Origin: Pseudorhodobacter antarcticus
GTDB taxonomy: Bacteria > Pseudomonadota > Alphaproteobacteria > Rhodobacterales > Rhodobacteraceae
Length of the DNA stretch: 6,252 bases
Reading direction: 5' to 3'
NCBI GenBank assembly: GCA_945861995.1
Contig: CAMAWZ010000146.1
Coordinates: forward strand, 1-6,252
Part shown: one piece after another, positions 1 through 6,252 of the stretch
Position numbering within the stretch: position 1 is the first letter of the stretch
Layout of the letters: every line of letters begins with the position of its first letter
Position numbers and translations under genes: made by a program
The notes under the pieces: model-generated
What the model was told of the DNA's origin: nothing
The model's input: the letters and a program-made list of their open reading frames with translations, nothing else
Database searches by the model: none

Positions 1-900
1 CAGGATATTGTCCACTTCCGCCCCGCGCCAGCCATAGATCGACTGATCGTCGTCGCCCACGCAGCAGATGTTTTTATGCGCCTTTGCCAGCAGCCGCAGC
101 CACAGATACTGCGCCACGTTGGTATCTTGGTATTCGTCCACCAGAATATAGCGGAAACGGCGTTGATAATCGGCCAACACATCGGGGTGGTTTTTGAAAA
201 TCTCAACACAGTGTAGCAGCAAATCGCCAAAATCGCAGCAGTTCAGATCGATAAGGCGGCGCTGATAGGCCTCGTACAGTTCTGTCCCGCGATTGTTAAA
301 GGCGCCTGCCTCGTGACTGGGCACTTGCGCAGGGGTGCAGGCGCGGTTTTTCCACCCGTCGATAATGCTGGCCAGCATTCGGGGCGGCCAGCGCTTTTCG
401 TCGATATTGCCAAGGCGGATCAACTCGCGCATCACGCGCAGTTGATCGTCCGTATCCAAAATCGTGAAAGTAGATTTCAGTCCCACCAATTCCGCATGGC
501 GGCGCAGGATTTTGACCGAAAGCGAATGGAATGTGCCCATCCACGCCAGCCCCTCTGCCCCTTCGCCCTGCATCGCGGCAATGCGCAGTTTCATCTCGCG
601 CGCAGCTTTGTTGGTAAAGGTCACCGCCAAAATTTGGCTGGGAAAGGCGCGCTGGGTGCGGATAATATGGACAATGCGGGCGGTCAGCGCGCGGGTCTTG
701 CCCGTGCCCGCCCCCGCCAGCATCAGCACGGGGCCATCCAGCGCCTCGACCCCCGCGCGCTGCGCTGGGTTCAGCCCTTCCAGATAGGCGGTATCAGGCG
801 CGGCCCCACCGCCCCCCCGCGCCGCAACCGCGCGCTGGGACAGGGGCACGAATGCCGCATCTGCTGCCTCGAAGGCTTCGCTTTCGTCATATCCGCTCAT
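1..900 (-). CDS. uvrD: UvrD/PcrA-type SF1A DNA helicase, N-terminal part (cut by window edge)
   Basis: ATP-driven 3'-to-5' DNA helicase of the UvrD/PcrA/Rep group, which in bacteria removes excised strands in nucleotide excision and mismatch repair and clears RecA filaments (family knowledge). The 300 visible codons are open throughout and carry the SF1A motifs in order: Q-motif LNPAQR (43-48, Gln47), Walker A AGAGTGKT (62-69), motif Ia VTFTNKAA (93-100), motif Ib GTFHS (122-126), motif II/Walker B LVDEYQDT (253-260) and motif III VGDDDQSIYGWRGA (281-294). The reading runs off the left edge just after motif III, so motifs IV-VI and the C-terminal half are not seen. The ATG at 900-898 is chosen because an in-frame TAA lies at 924-922. 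A GTG at 909-907 is the only upstream alternative, and neither has a clear Shine-Dalgarno. About 40 Gly/Ala-rich residues precede the Q-motif. A LexA-type box lies just upstream. UvrD is preferred over Rep by context and motif II/III wording, but the missing C-terminus leaves some doubt. Confidence 0.93.
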   Translation of the reverse strand, partial: MSGYDESEAFEAADAAFVPLSQRAVAARGGGGAAPDTAYLEGLNPAQRAGVEALDGPVLMLAGAGTGKTRALTARIVHIIRTQRAFPSQILAVTFTNKAAREMKLRIAAMQGEGAEGLAWMGTFHSLSVKILRRHAELVGLKSTFTILDTDDQLRVMRELIRLGNIDEKRWPPRMLASIIDGWKNRACTPAQVPSHEAGAFNNRGTELYEAYQRRLIDLNCCDFGDLLLHCVEIFKNHPDVLADYQRRFRYILVDEYQDTNVAQYLWLRLLAKAHKNICCVGDDDQSIYGWRGAEVDNIL

Positions 901-942
901 GCGGATCACATTAACGGCAAGTTACCCGAATGGAAAGCCCAT

Positions 943-957
943 GTTCGCAGAATGTTC
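943..957 (-). promoter_or_regulatory. LexA (SOS) operator, GTTC-N7-GTTC direct repeat
   Basis: The plus strand reads GTTC GCAGAAT GTTC, which on the helicase coding strand is GAAC-N7-GAAC. This matches exactly the direct-repeat LexA box known from Rhodobacter and other alphaproteobacteria. Its near edge is 43 bases from the helicase start codon, a normal place for a repressor site overlapping a promoter, and uvrD is a classical SOS gene in E. coli. An inverted repeat, GCAGAA-TG-TTCTGC (947-960), overlaps the right half-site and is an alternative reading of the same bases. The site is also about 22 bases upstream of the candidate -35 of the divergent transporter gene, so an effect on both genes is possible. 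Binding is inferred, not shown. Confidence 0.75.
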
Positions 958-979
958 TGCGCGACCCCATGCCCTTGAA

Positions 980-1008
980 TTGACTTCCTTCCCCTATACC
1001 GCTAACCC
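980..1008 (+). promoter_or_regulatory. Candidate sigma-70-type promoter for the MFS transporter
   Basis: TTGACT (980-985) matches the -35 consensus at five of six bases. It is followed 17 bases later by TAACCC (1003-1008), a poor -10. A better-looking TATACC at 995-1000 lies too close to any good -35. Transcription from the called pair would give a leader of roughly 30 bases before the transporter ATG. No convincing promoter pair was found for the helicase on the other strand, although weak elements (CTTTCC, GTTAAT) lie between 937 and 910. Confidence 0.3.
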
Positions 1009-1045
1009 GCAACTTTGGGCATCTTGCCCGCACATTAGGTGAAAA

Positions 1046-2548
1046 ATGACCTCCCCCATTTCCGAAAACGCCAGCCCTGCCGCGCCGCAGGGATCGACTT
1101 TCGTTGTCATCATGTATGTCGCGCTTTTGCTTTTAATGGCAGCGCTTGACCAAACCGTTGTCTCGACTGCCCTGCCCACCATTGTGGCCGATTTGGGCGG
1201 CCTGGATCATCTGTCTTGGGTGTTCACCGCCTATATTCTAACCTCGACCGTTGTTGCTCCGCTCTATGGCAAACTGGGCGATCTTTATGGGCGGCGGATC
1301 ATGGTGTTCGCAGCCGTGGCCCTGTTTTTGGCAGGCTCGCTGGCCTGCGCGGCATCCAGCAACATGAACGCACTAATTATCGCGCGCGCGGTGCAGGGGC
1401 TTGGCGGCGGCGGGTTGTTTGTGCTGGCCTTATCAGTGGTGGGCGATGTGATTGCCCCCAAAGATCGCGGCAAAGTGCAAGGGATGTTTGCCGCCGTGTT
1501 TTCGCTATCCTCGGTGATTGGCCCCCTGATGGGCGGCTGGTTTGTGGATGTGTTCAGCTGGCACTGGATTTTCCTGATCAACCTGCCTTTGGGCGCGATT
1601 GCTGTGCTGATGTTTGGGCTGAACTTTCCTGCACATACCGCCCTTGTTGGGCACAAGATTGACTGGCTGGGCGCAGCCCTGCTGACGCTGGCGCTATCGC
1701 TGGTCATTTTGGTCTGCTCGCTGGGCGGGCGCGAATTGCCGTGGAATGGCGCGCTGACATGGGCGCTGATTGGCCTGTCGCTGGCCGCCACCTTGGCGTT
1801 CGTCTGGGCAGAAACCCGCGCGGCGGAACCCATTTTGCCGATGAGCCTGTTTTCCCTGAACGTGTTTTCCGCCACATCGGGCATTTCTTTCCTGCAAGGG
1901 GCGATTATGCTGGGCGTCATCTCGTTTTTGCCGCTGTATCTGCAAATCGCCTTGGGCTATTCGCCCACCGAATCGGGGTTTTTGCTGATTCCCATGACAA
2001 TCGGCATTGTAATGACCTCGACCGTTTCGGGCATTTATATGGGCCGCACGGGGCGCTACCGCGTGCTCCCGATCGTGGGGATGAGCATTCTTGCCGTAGC
2101 TGCGTTTTTGATGACGATGTTCGATGGGGCCACCACAGCGCTGTTCTTTAGCGCGGCGTTGATGCTGTTTGGTGCGGGGCTTGGGTTGATTTTCCCTATG
2201 ACAACCACCGTTGTGCAAAACGCTGTCCCGCGCGATTTGATGGGCACAGCCACGGCATCAAGCGTGATGTTTCGGCAAATTGGCGGATCGATGTCGGTTG
2301 CCGTGTTTGGTGCGATTTTTGCGGCAAACATGGCCGCCACGGCGGGCCTGCCTGATGCGGCCAGCCTATCGCCCGCAGCCCTTGCTGCCTTGCCCGAGGC
2401 GATGAAAACCGCCGCAGCCGTGGGCGTATCGGATGCACTGCACCCCGTGTACTGGATTGTCATGGGACTGGGGCTGATTGGGCTTGCCTTGTCACTGGTG
2501 TTGCGAGAAATCCCGCTGGTCAATCGCATTGTGCCCAAGGGCGAATAA
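1046..2548 (+). CDS. MFS multidrug efflux transporter, DHA2 (14-TM, EmrB/QacA-like) family
   Basis: Proton-driven inner-membrane exporter of the major facilitator superfamily; the substrate cannot be read from the sequence, but relatives export drugs, dyes and hydrophobic metabolites. The 500 residues fit the family length. About 14 hydrophobic segments are visible, roughly at 18-38, 55-74, 84-104, 108-131, 144-165, 173-193, 206-226, 237-255, 275-298, 309-331, 338-357, 364-388, 405-428 and 468-487. Family motifs are clear: LDQTVVSTALPTI in TM1 (34-46, with Asp35), motif A GKLGDLYGRR in loop 2-3 (75-84), motif B RAVQGLGGG (114-122), motif C GPLMGGW in TM5 (159-165) and WHWIFLINLPLG (172-183), which is typical of DHA2. 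An Ala-rich loop (429-465) precedes TM14. The ATG at 1046 has AGGTGA at 1037-1042 as a somewhat close Shine-Dalgarno. No EmrA-like membrane fusion protein or TetR/MarR regulator gene is present beside it in this window. It is transcribed divergently from the helicase, and a stem-loop follows its stop. Confidence 0.93.
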   Translation: MTSPISENASPAAPQGSTFVVIMYVALLLLMAALDQTVVSTALPTIVADLGGLDHLSWVFTAYILTSTVVAPLYGKLGDLYGRRIMVFAAVALFLAGSLACAASSNMNALIIARAVQGLGGGGLFVLALSVVGDVIAPKDRGKVQGMFAAVFSLSSVIGPLMGGWFVDVFSWHWIFLINLPLGAIAVLMFGLNFPAHTALVGHKIDWLGAALLTLALSLVILVCSLGGRELPWNGALTWALIGLSLAATLAFVWAETRAAEPILPMSLFSLNVFSATSGISFLQGAIMLGVISFLPLYLQIALGYSPTESGFLLIPMTIGIVMTSTVSGIYMGRTGRYRVLPIVGMSILAVAAFLMTMFDGATTALFFSAALMLFGAGLGLIFPMTTTVVQNAVPRDLMGTATASSVMFRQIGGSMSVAVFGAIFAANMAATAGLPDAASLSPAALAALPEAMKTAAAVGVSDALHPVYWIVMGLGLIGLALSLVLREIPLVNRIVPKGE

Positions 2549-2580
2549 CCGCCGCAAATTTAGGCGCCCAAAGCTAAAAC

Positions 2581-2607
2581 GCGGGGCGGCACATACCGCC
2601 GCCCCGC
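2581..2607 (+). terminator. Perfect 10-bp G/C stem-loop after the MFS gene, likely terminator
   Basis: GCGGGGCGGC (2581-2590) and GCCGCCCCGC (2598-2607) are exact reverse complements around a 7-base loop, ACATACC. The structure starts 32 bases after the transporter stop. On the plus strand the right arm is followed by CCGCCGCAG with no T-run, so rightward termination would rest on stem stability alone. On the minus strand the stem is followed by GTTTTAGC, a short U-tract, so as a classic intrinsic terminator it reads better leftward. It probably separates the transporter from the carboxylase transcription unit and may also block antisense transcription into the transporter gene. Confidence 0.55.
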
Positions 2608-2708
2608 CCGCCGCAGAAAACGCGCAAATAGCACCCAAATCGCCGCATTCGGATATGTGCCGTTGCACCTTGCGCAGATTTGCCCAAAATTTAATCCTGT
2701 ACACAACC

Positions 2709-2726
2709 CTCCCCCTTGCGGGCGAG
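2709..2726 (+). repeat. Imperfect hairpin in the pyc leader, resembling a C/G-rich REP-like palindrome
   Basis: CTCCCCC (2709-2715) pairs with GGGCGAG (2720-2726) around a TTGC loop, giving six base pairs and one C-C mismatch. The shape (C-rich arm, TTGC loop, G-rich arm) resembles small palindromic repeats scattered between genes in many G+C-rich proteobacteria. Only one copy is seen here, so repeat status cannot be shown from this window. It ends 43 bases upstream of the pyruvate carboxylase start and could equally be a leader hairpin. Confidence 0.3.
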
Positions 2727-2728
2727 AT

Positions 2729-2740
2729 CAGCATATGCTG
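2729..2740. promoter_or_regulatory. Perfect 12-bp palindrome CAGCATATGCTG upstream of pyc
   Basis: The 12 bases CAGCATATGCTG are an uninterrupted palindrome that stops at the next base pair on each side. It lies 29 bases upstream of the carboxylase ATG and 18 bases before its ribosome binding site. This is a plausible position for a dimeric repressor operator, but no matching regulator family is recognised and a chance palindrome is possible. It is spaced only two bases from the hairpin at 2709-2726. Confidence 0.3.
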
Positions 2741-2758
2741 GAAAGTGCCATTTGACGC

Positions 2759-2763
2759 AGGAG
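2759..2763 (+). promoter_or_regulatory. Shine-Dalgarno AGGAG that fixes the pyc start
   Basis: AGGAG sits six bases before the ATG at 2770, which is ideal spacing. This decides between the ATG at 2770 and an in-frame TTG at 2716 that would add 18 residues unlike any pyruvate carboxylase N-terminus. The upstream TTG also lies within the loop of the 2709-2726 hairpin and has no comparable ribosome binding site. Confidence 0.8.
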
Positions 2764-2769
2764 CCGCTT

Positions 2770-5700
2770 ATGACCGCCCCCACCGAGTTTAAGAAAATTC
2801 TGATTGCGAACCGTGGCGAGATTGCCATTCGCATCATGCGCGCGGCCAATGAGATGGGCAAAAAAACAGTCGCCGTCTATGCCGAAGAAGACAAGCTGTC
2901 CCTGCACCGCTTTAAGGCCGATGAAGCCTATTTGATCGGCGCGGGCCTGTCCCCCGTGGGGGCCTATCTGTCCATCGAAGACATCATCCGCGTGGCGCGC
3001 GACTGCGGGGCCGATGCAATCCACCCAGGCTATGGCCTTTTGTCAGAAAACCCCGACTTTGTAGACGCCTGCGATAAGGCAGGCATCACCTTTATCGGCC
3101 CCAAAGCCGCAACCATGCGCGCCTTGGGTGACAAAGCATCCGCCCGCCGCGTGGCGATGGCGGCGGGCGTGCCCGTTATTCCCGCCACCGAAGTTCTGGG
3201 GAACGATTTCGATGCCATCCGCGCCGAGGCGGGGGCCGTGGGTTATCCCCTTATGCTAAAAGCATCATGGGGCGGCGGCGGGCGCGGGATGCGCCCAATC
3301 CTTGGCCCTGACGAATTGGAAGCGAAGGTGCGCGAAGGCCGCCGCGAGGCTGAAGCCGCCTTTGGCAACGGCGAAGGGTATCTGGAAAAGATGATCCAGC
3401 GCGCCCGCCATGTCGAAGTGCAGATTTTGGGCGATAAGCACGGCGCGATCTATCATTTGTACGAGCGCGATTGCACCGTACAGCGCCGCAATCAAAAGGT
3501 GGTCGAACGCGCCCCCGCGCCGTACCTAACCGAAGCGCAGCGCGCCGAGGTTTGCGATTTAGGCCGCCGCATCTGCGCCCATGTCGGTTATGAATGTGCA
3601 GGCACCGTCGAATTTCTGATGGATATGGACGACAGCAAGTTCTACTTCATCGAAGTGAACCCGCGCGTTCAGGTCGAACATACTGTCACCGAGCAGGTCA
3701 CAGGCATTGACATTGTGCAGGCGCAAATCCTGATCGCCGAAGGCAAAACGCTGGCGCAGGCCACGGGCATGGCGCATCAAGATGACATCAAACTGCACGG
3801 CCACGCCGTGCAATGCCGCGTCACCACCGAAGATCCGCAAAACAACTTTATCCCCGATTATGGCCGCCTGACCGCCTATCGCAGCGCAACGGGCATGGGC
3901 ATTCGCCTTGATGGCGGCACGGCCTATGCGGGCGGCGTGATTACGCGCTATTACGACAGCCTTTTGGTGAAAGTCACCGCTTGGGCGCAAACCCCGCAGG
4001 CGGCCATTAACCGCATGGACAGGGCATTGCGCGAGTTTCGTATTCGTGGCGTGTCGACCAATATCGAATTCGTCATCAACCTGCTTAAACACCCCACCTT
4101 TCTTGATGACACCTATACAACCAAATTTATCGATACGACCCCCGATCTGTTCGTGTTCAAAAAGCGCCAAGATCGCGCAACGAAAATCCTAACCTATATC
4201 GCGGATATCACGGTCAACGGGCATCCCGAAACCGCAGGCCGCCCGCTGCCCGATGCCAGCGCCCGCGCGCCCAAACCGCCAAAGGCGGTTGGCCCCGTTC
4301 AAGATGGCCTGCGCCAAATTCTGATGGCGCAGGGGCCAAAAGCCGTGGCCGATTGGATGCTGGCACAGCAAAAACTGCTGATCACCGACACCACCATGCG
4401 CGATGGCCACCAGTCCTTGCTGGCCACGCGTATGCGCTCGATTGACATGATCAAAGTCGCCCCCGCCTACGCCGTAACCCTGCCGCAGTTGTTCAGTATG
4501 GAAGCGTGGGGCGGGGCTACCTTTGATGTGGCCTACCGGTTCTTGCAAGAATGCCCGTGGCAGCGCCTGCGCGATCTGCGCGCCGCCATGCCAAACCTGA
4601 TGATCCAAATGCTGCTGCGCGGTGCAAACGGCGTGGGCTATACCACCTATCCCGACAATGTGGTGCAGGGCTTTGTCAAACAGGCCGCCTTAACTGGCGT
4701 GGATGTGTTCCGCGTGTTCGACAGCCTGAATTGGGTTGAAAACATGCGCGTGGCGATGGACGCGGTGCTGGAATCGGGCAAAATCTGCGAAGGCACAATT
4801 TGCTATACGGGCGATATGCTTGACCCAAATCGTGCCAAATACGACCTGAAATATTACGTAAGCCGCGCGCAGGAACTGCAAAAAGCTGGCGCTCACGTGC
4901 TGGGGCTAAAAGATATGGCGGGGCTTTTGAAACCCGCCGCAGCCCGCATTCTGGTGAAGGCTTTAAAGGACGAGGTGGGCCTGCCCATCCATTTCCACAC
5001 CCATGACACGTCGGGCGCGGCATCTGCCACCGTACTGGCCGCCGCTGATGCGGGCGTTGATGCGGTTGATCTGGCGATGGATGCATTTTCAGGCGGCACA
5101 TCGCAGGTTTGCATGGGATCGGTTGTAGAAGCCTTGCGCCACACCCCGCGCGATACGGGCCTAGACATTGCAGCCATCCGCTCGATTTCCGATTATTGGG
5201 AAGGTGTACGCGGGCAGTATGCGGCGTTCGAATCTGGCCTGCCAGCGCCAGCATCCGAAGTGTATTTGCACGAAATGCCAGGCGGGCAATTTACCAACCT
5301 TAAGGCGCAGGCGCGGTCTCTGGGGCTGGAAGAACGCTGGCCCGAAGTGGCCCGAGCCTATTCGGACGCCAACCAAATGTTCGGCGATATCGTCAAAGTG
5401 ACCCCATCGTCCAAAGTTGTGGGCGATATGGCGCTGATGATGGTGGCCCAAGGTCTGACCCGCGCGCAGGTAGAAGACGCCAGCGTCGACGTTGCCTTCC
5501 CCGATTCGGTGGTGGATATGCTAAAGGGCAATCTGGGCCAACCGCATGGCGGCTGGCCGCAGGGCATTTCCAAAAAGGTGCTTAAGGGTGAGACAGCCCT
5601 AACCACCCGCCCCGGCGCAGGCGTGCTGCCTGTGGATTTCGAAGCCGTGCGCGCCAAGGTTTCGGCAGAACTGGGCGGCGTCAGGATCGACGACGAAGAT

Positions 5701-6219
5701 TTGAACGGGTATTTGATGTATCCCAAGGTCTTTCTAGAATACATGGCCCGCCACGAGACCTATGGCCCCGTGCGCACCCTGCCCACGCGCACCTTTTTCT
5801 ATGGCATGATCTCGGGCGAAGAGATTTCCATCGAAATTGACCCCGGCAAAACGCTGGAACTGCGCCTTCAAGCCGTGGGCGAGACGCAGGATGATGGCGA
5901 AGTGAAGGTGTTCTTTGAACTGAACGGCCAGCCTCGGGTGATCCGCGTGCCCAACCGCGCCGTCCGCGCCAAAACAGCCGCCAAACCCAAGGCGCTCGAT
6001 GGCAACCCCGCCCATATCGGCGCGCCAATGCCTGGATCCATTGCATCGGTCATCGCGGTGGCAGGGCAAAAAGTGTTGCCGGGTGATTTGCTGCTGACCA
6101 TCGAGGCGATGAAGATGGAAACAGGCATCCACGCAGACCGCGCGGGCGTTGTCAAAGCCGTCTTTATTCATGCTGGCAGCCAGATCGAAGCAAAGGATTT
6201 GCTGATCGAATTGGAATAG
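2770..6219 (+). CDS. pyc: Pyruvate carboxylase (single-chain, biotin-dependent)
   Basis: Carboxylates pyruvate with bicarbonate and ATP to oxaloacetate, refilling the TCA cycle; a cytosolic tetramer (EC 6.4.1.1). The 1149 residues match the family length. The biotin carboxylase domain (about 1-460) starts with KILIANRGEIAIR (9-21) and has the ATP-grasp loop GGGGRGM (168-174), Lys243 in KVVERAPAP, Glu281, FIEVNPRVQVEH (293-304) and Arg350. The carboxyltransferase TIM barrel (about 535-830) has TDTTMRDGHQS (539-549; metal-binding Asp545, Gln548), Arg617 in LLRGANG, Lys714 in GLKDMAG (expected carbamylated), HFHTHDTSG (741-749; metal-binding His743 and His745) and Thr878 in VKVTPSS. A biotinyl carrier domain (about 1080-1149) carries EAMKMET with biotin acceptor Lys1115. 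These positions run a constant 3-4 below R. etli numbering as I recall it. Arginines in REFRIRG (421-427) and RQDRATK (466-472) fall in the region that binds the activator acetyl-CoA in relatives, so allosteric activation is likely (inference). It stands alone, with no biotin ligase gene adjacent. Confidence 0.97.
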   Translation: MTAPTEFKKILIANRGEIAIRIMRAANEMGKKTVAVYAEEDKLSLHRFKADEAYLIGAGLSPVGAYLSIEDIIRVARDCGADAIHPGYGLLSENPDFVDACDKAGITFIGPKAATMRALGDKASARRVAMAAGVPVIPATEVLGNDFDAIRAEAGAVGYPLMLKASWGGGGRGMRPILGPDELEAKVREGRREAEAAFGNGEGYLEKMIQRARHVEVQILGDKHGAIYHLYERDCTVQRRNQKVVERAPAPYLTEAQRAEVCDLGRRICAHVGYECAGTVEFLMDMDDSKFYFIEVNPRVQVEHTVTEQVTGIDIVQAQILIAEGKTLAQATGMAHQDDIKLHGHAVQCRVTTEDPQNNFIPDYGRLTAYRSATGMGIRLDGGTAYAGGVITRYYDSLLVKVTAWAQTPQAAINRMDRALREFRIRGVSTNIEFVINLLKHPTFLDDTYTTKFIDTTPDLFVFKKRQDRATKILTYIADITVNGHPETAGRPLPDASARAPKPPKAVGPVQDGLRQILMAQGPKAVADWMLAQQKLLITDTTMRDGHQSLLATRMRSIDMIKVAPAYAVTLPQLFSMEAWGGATFDVAYRFLQECPWQRLRDLRAAMPNLMIQMLLRGANGVGYTTYPDNVVQGFVKQAALTGVDVFRVFDSLNWVENMRVAMDAVLESGKICEGTICYTGDMLDPNRAKYDLKYYVSRAQELQKAGAHVLGLKDMAGLLKPAAARILVKALKDEVGLPIHFHTHDTSGAASATVLAAADAGVDAVDLAMDAFSGGTSQVCMGSVVEALRHTPRDTGLDIAAIRSISDYWEGVRGQYAAFESGLPAPASEVYLHEMPGGQFTNLKAQARSLGLEERWPEVARAYSDANQMFGDIVKVTPSSKVVGDMALMMVAQGLTRAQVEDASVDVAFPDSVVDMLKGNLGQPHGGWPQGISKKVLKGETALTTRPGAGVLPVDFEAVRAKVSAELGGVRIDDEDLNGYLMYPKVFLEYMARHETYGPVRTLPTRTFFYGMISGEEISIEIDPGKTLELRLQAVGETQDDGEVKVFFELNGQPRVIRVPNRAVRAKTAAKPKALDGNPAHIGAPMPGSIASVIAVAGQKVLPGDLLLTIEAMKMETGIHADRAGVVKAVFIHAGSQIEAKDLLIELE

Positions 6220-6252
6220 GCGGCCCCAGTAGGCGCCTAAAGGCCCGCTTAG

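Noticed and set aside
313..978. A 221-codon plus-strand open frame opposite the helicase gene
   Set aside because: It is antisense to a gene with all expected SF1A helicase motifs. Its product is rich in Arg, His, Gln and Pro with no recognisable domain, as expected from the reverse frame of G+C-rich coding DNA.
1285..2538. Several long minus-strand open frames (160-211 codons) inside the transporter gene
   Set aside because: These are shadows of a clear 14-helix MFS protein. Codon bias suppresses stop codons in the opposite frames, the products look like low-complexity Ser/Thr/Pro/Arg sequence, and no ribosome binding site or promoter supports them.
2664..2703. Possible pyc promoter (TTGCAC or TTGCGC with TTTAAT or TGTACA)
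   Set aside because: No combination gives both a good -10 and a 16-18 base spacer: spacers come out at 14, 21 or 22 bases. The stretch is A+T-richer and may hold the promoter, but I cannot place it.
2716..2769. TTG start 18 codons upstream for pyruvate carboxylase
   Set aside because: The ATG at 2770 has AGGAG at ideal spacing and gives the normal family N-terminus. The upstream extension has no Shine-Dalgarno and lies within the intergenic hairpin and palindrome.
3559..6171. Long minus-strand open frames (up to 203 codons) inside pyruvate carboxylase
   Set aside because: They lie opposite an intact enzyme with all catalytic residues. Their compositions match reverse translation of the pyc codons and none resembles a known family.
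6220..6252. Possible terminator after pyc, including the palindrome TAGGCGCCTA at 6230-6239
   Set aside because: The palindrome has no loop and the outer GGCC/GGCC pairing is short and irregular. No T-run is visible before the window ends, so a terminator cannot be called.
1..6252. A new defence, mobile or otherwise undescribed system
   Set aside because: The three genes are all recognised housekeeping or common accessory families with complete motifs. No direct-repeat arrays, transposase, integrase, tRNA, attachment site or unexplained coding region was found.

Overview
This is an ordinary-looking chromosomal segment of a G+C-rich alphaproteobacterium, most likely of the Rhodobacterales (Roseobacter/Rhodobacter) type. 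The evidence is a direct-repeat SOS operator of the alphaproteobacterial form (GTTC-N7-GTTC), a single-chain pyruvate carboxylase whose key residues match the Rhizobium etli enzyme at a nearly constant offset, and strongly G/C-ending codon use. The genus cannot be fixed from the sequence.

Layout. Positions 1-900 (minus strand) hold the N-terminal 300 codons of a UvrD/PcrA-type superfamily 1 DNA helicase, cut by the left window edge. Positions 901-1045 are a divergent promoter region with a perfect LexA-type box at 943-957, 43 bases upstream of the helicase start, and a weak promoter candidate for the rightward gene. Positions 1046-2548 (plus) encode a 500-residue, 14-helix MFS efflux pump of the DHA2 (EmrB/QacA) type. 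The gap 2549-2769 holds a perfect 10-bp stem-loop just after the transporter, then, close to the next gene, an imperfect C/G hairpin, a perfect 12-bp palindrome and a strong ribosome binding site. Positions 2770-6219 (plus) encode a complete 1149-residue biotin-dependent pyruvate carboxylase. The last 33 bases hold no gene.

The three genes have unrelated roles: DNA repair, drug or metabolite export, and anaplerotic carbon metabolism. The helicase and the efflux pump share a divergent intergenic region, so the SOS operator could in principle touch both. The carboxylase is separated by a 221-base gap containing a likely terminator and is probably its own transcription unit. I found no mobile element, CRISPR array, RNA gene or new multi-gene system. 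The most notable signal is the SOS operator in front of the helicase gene.
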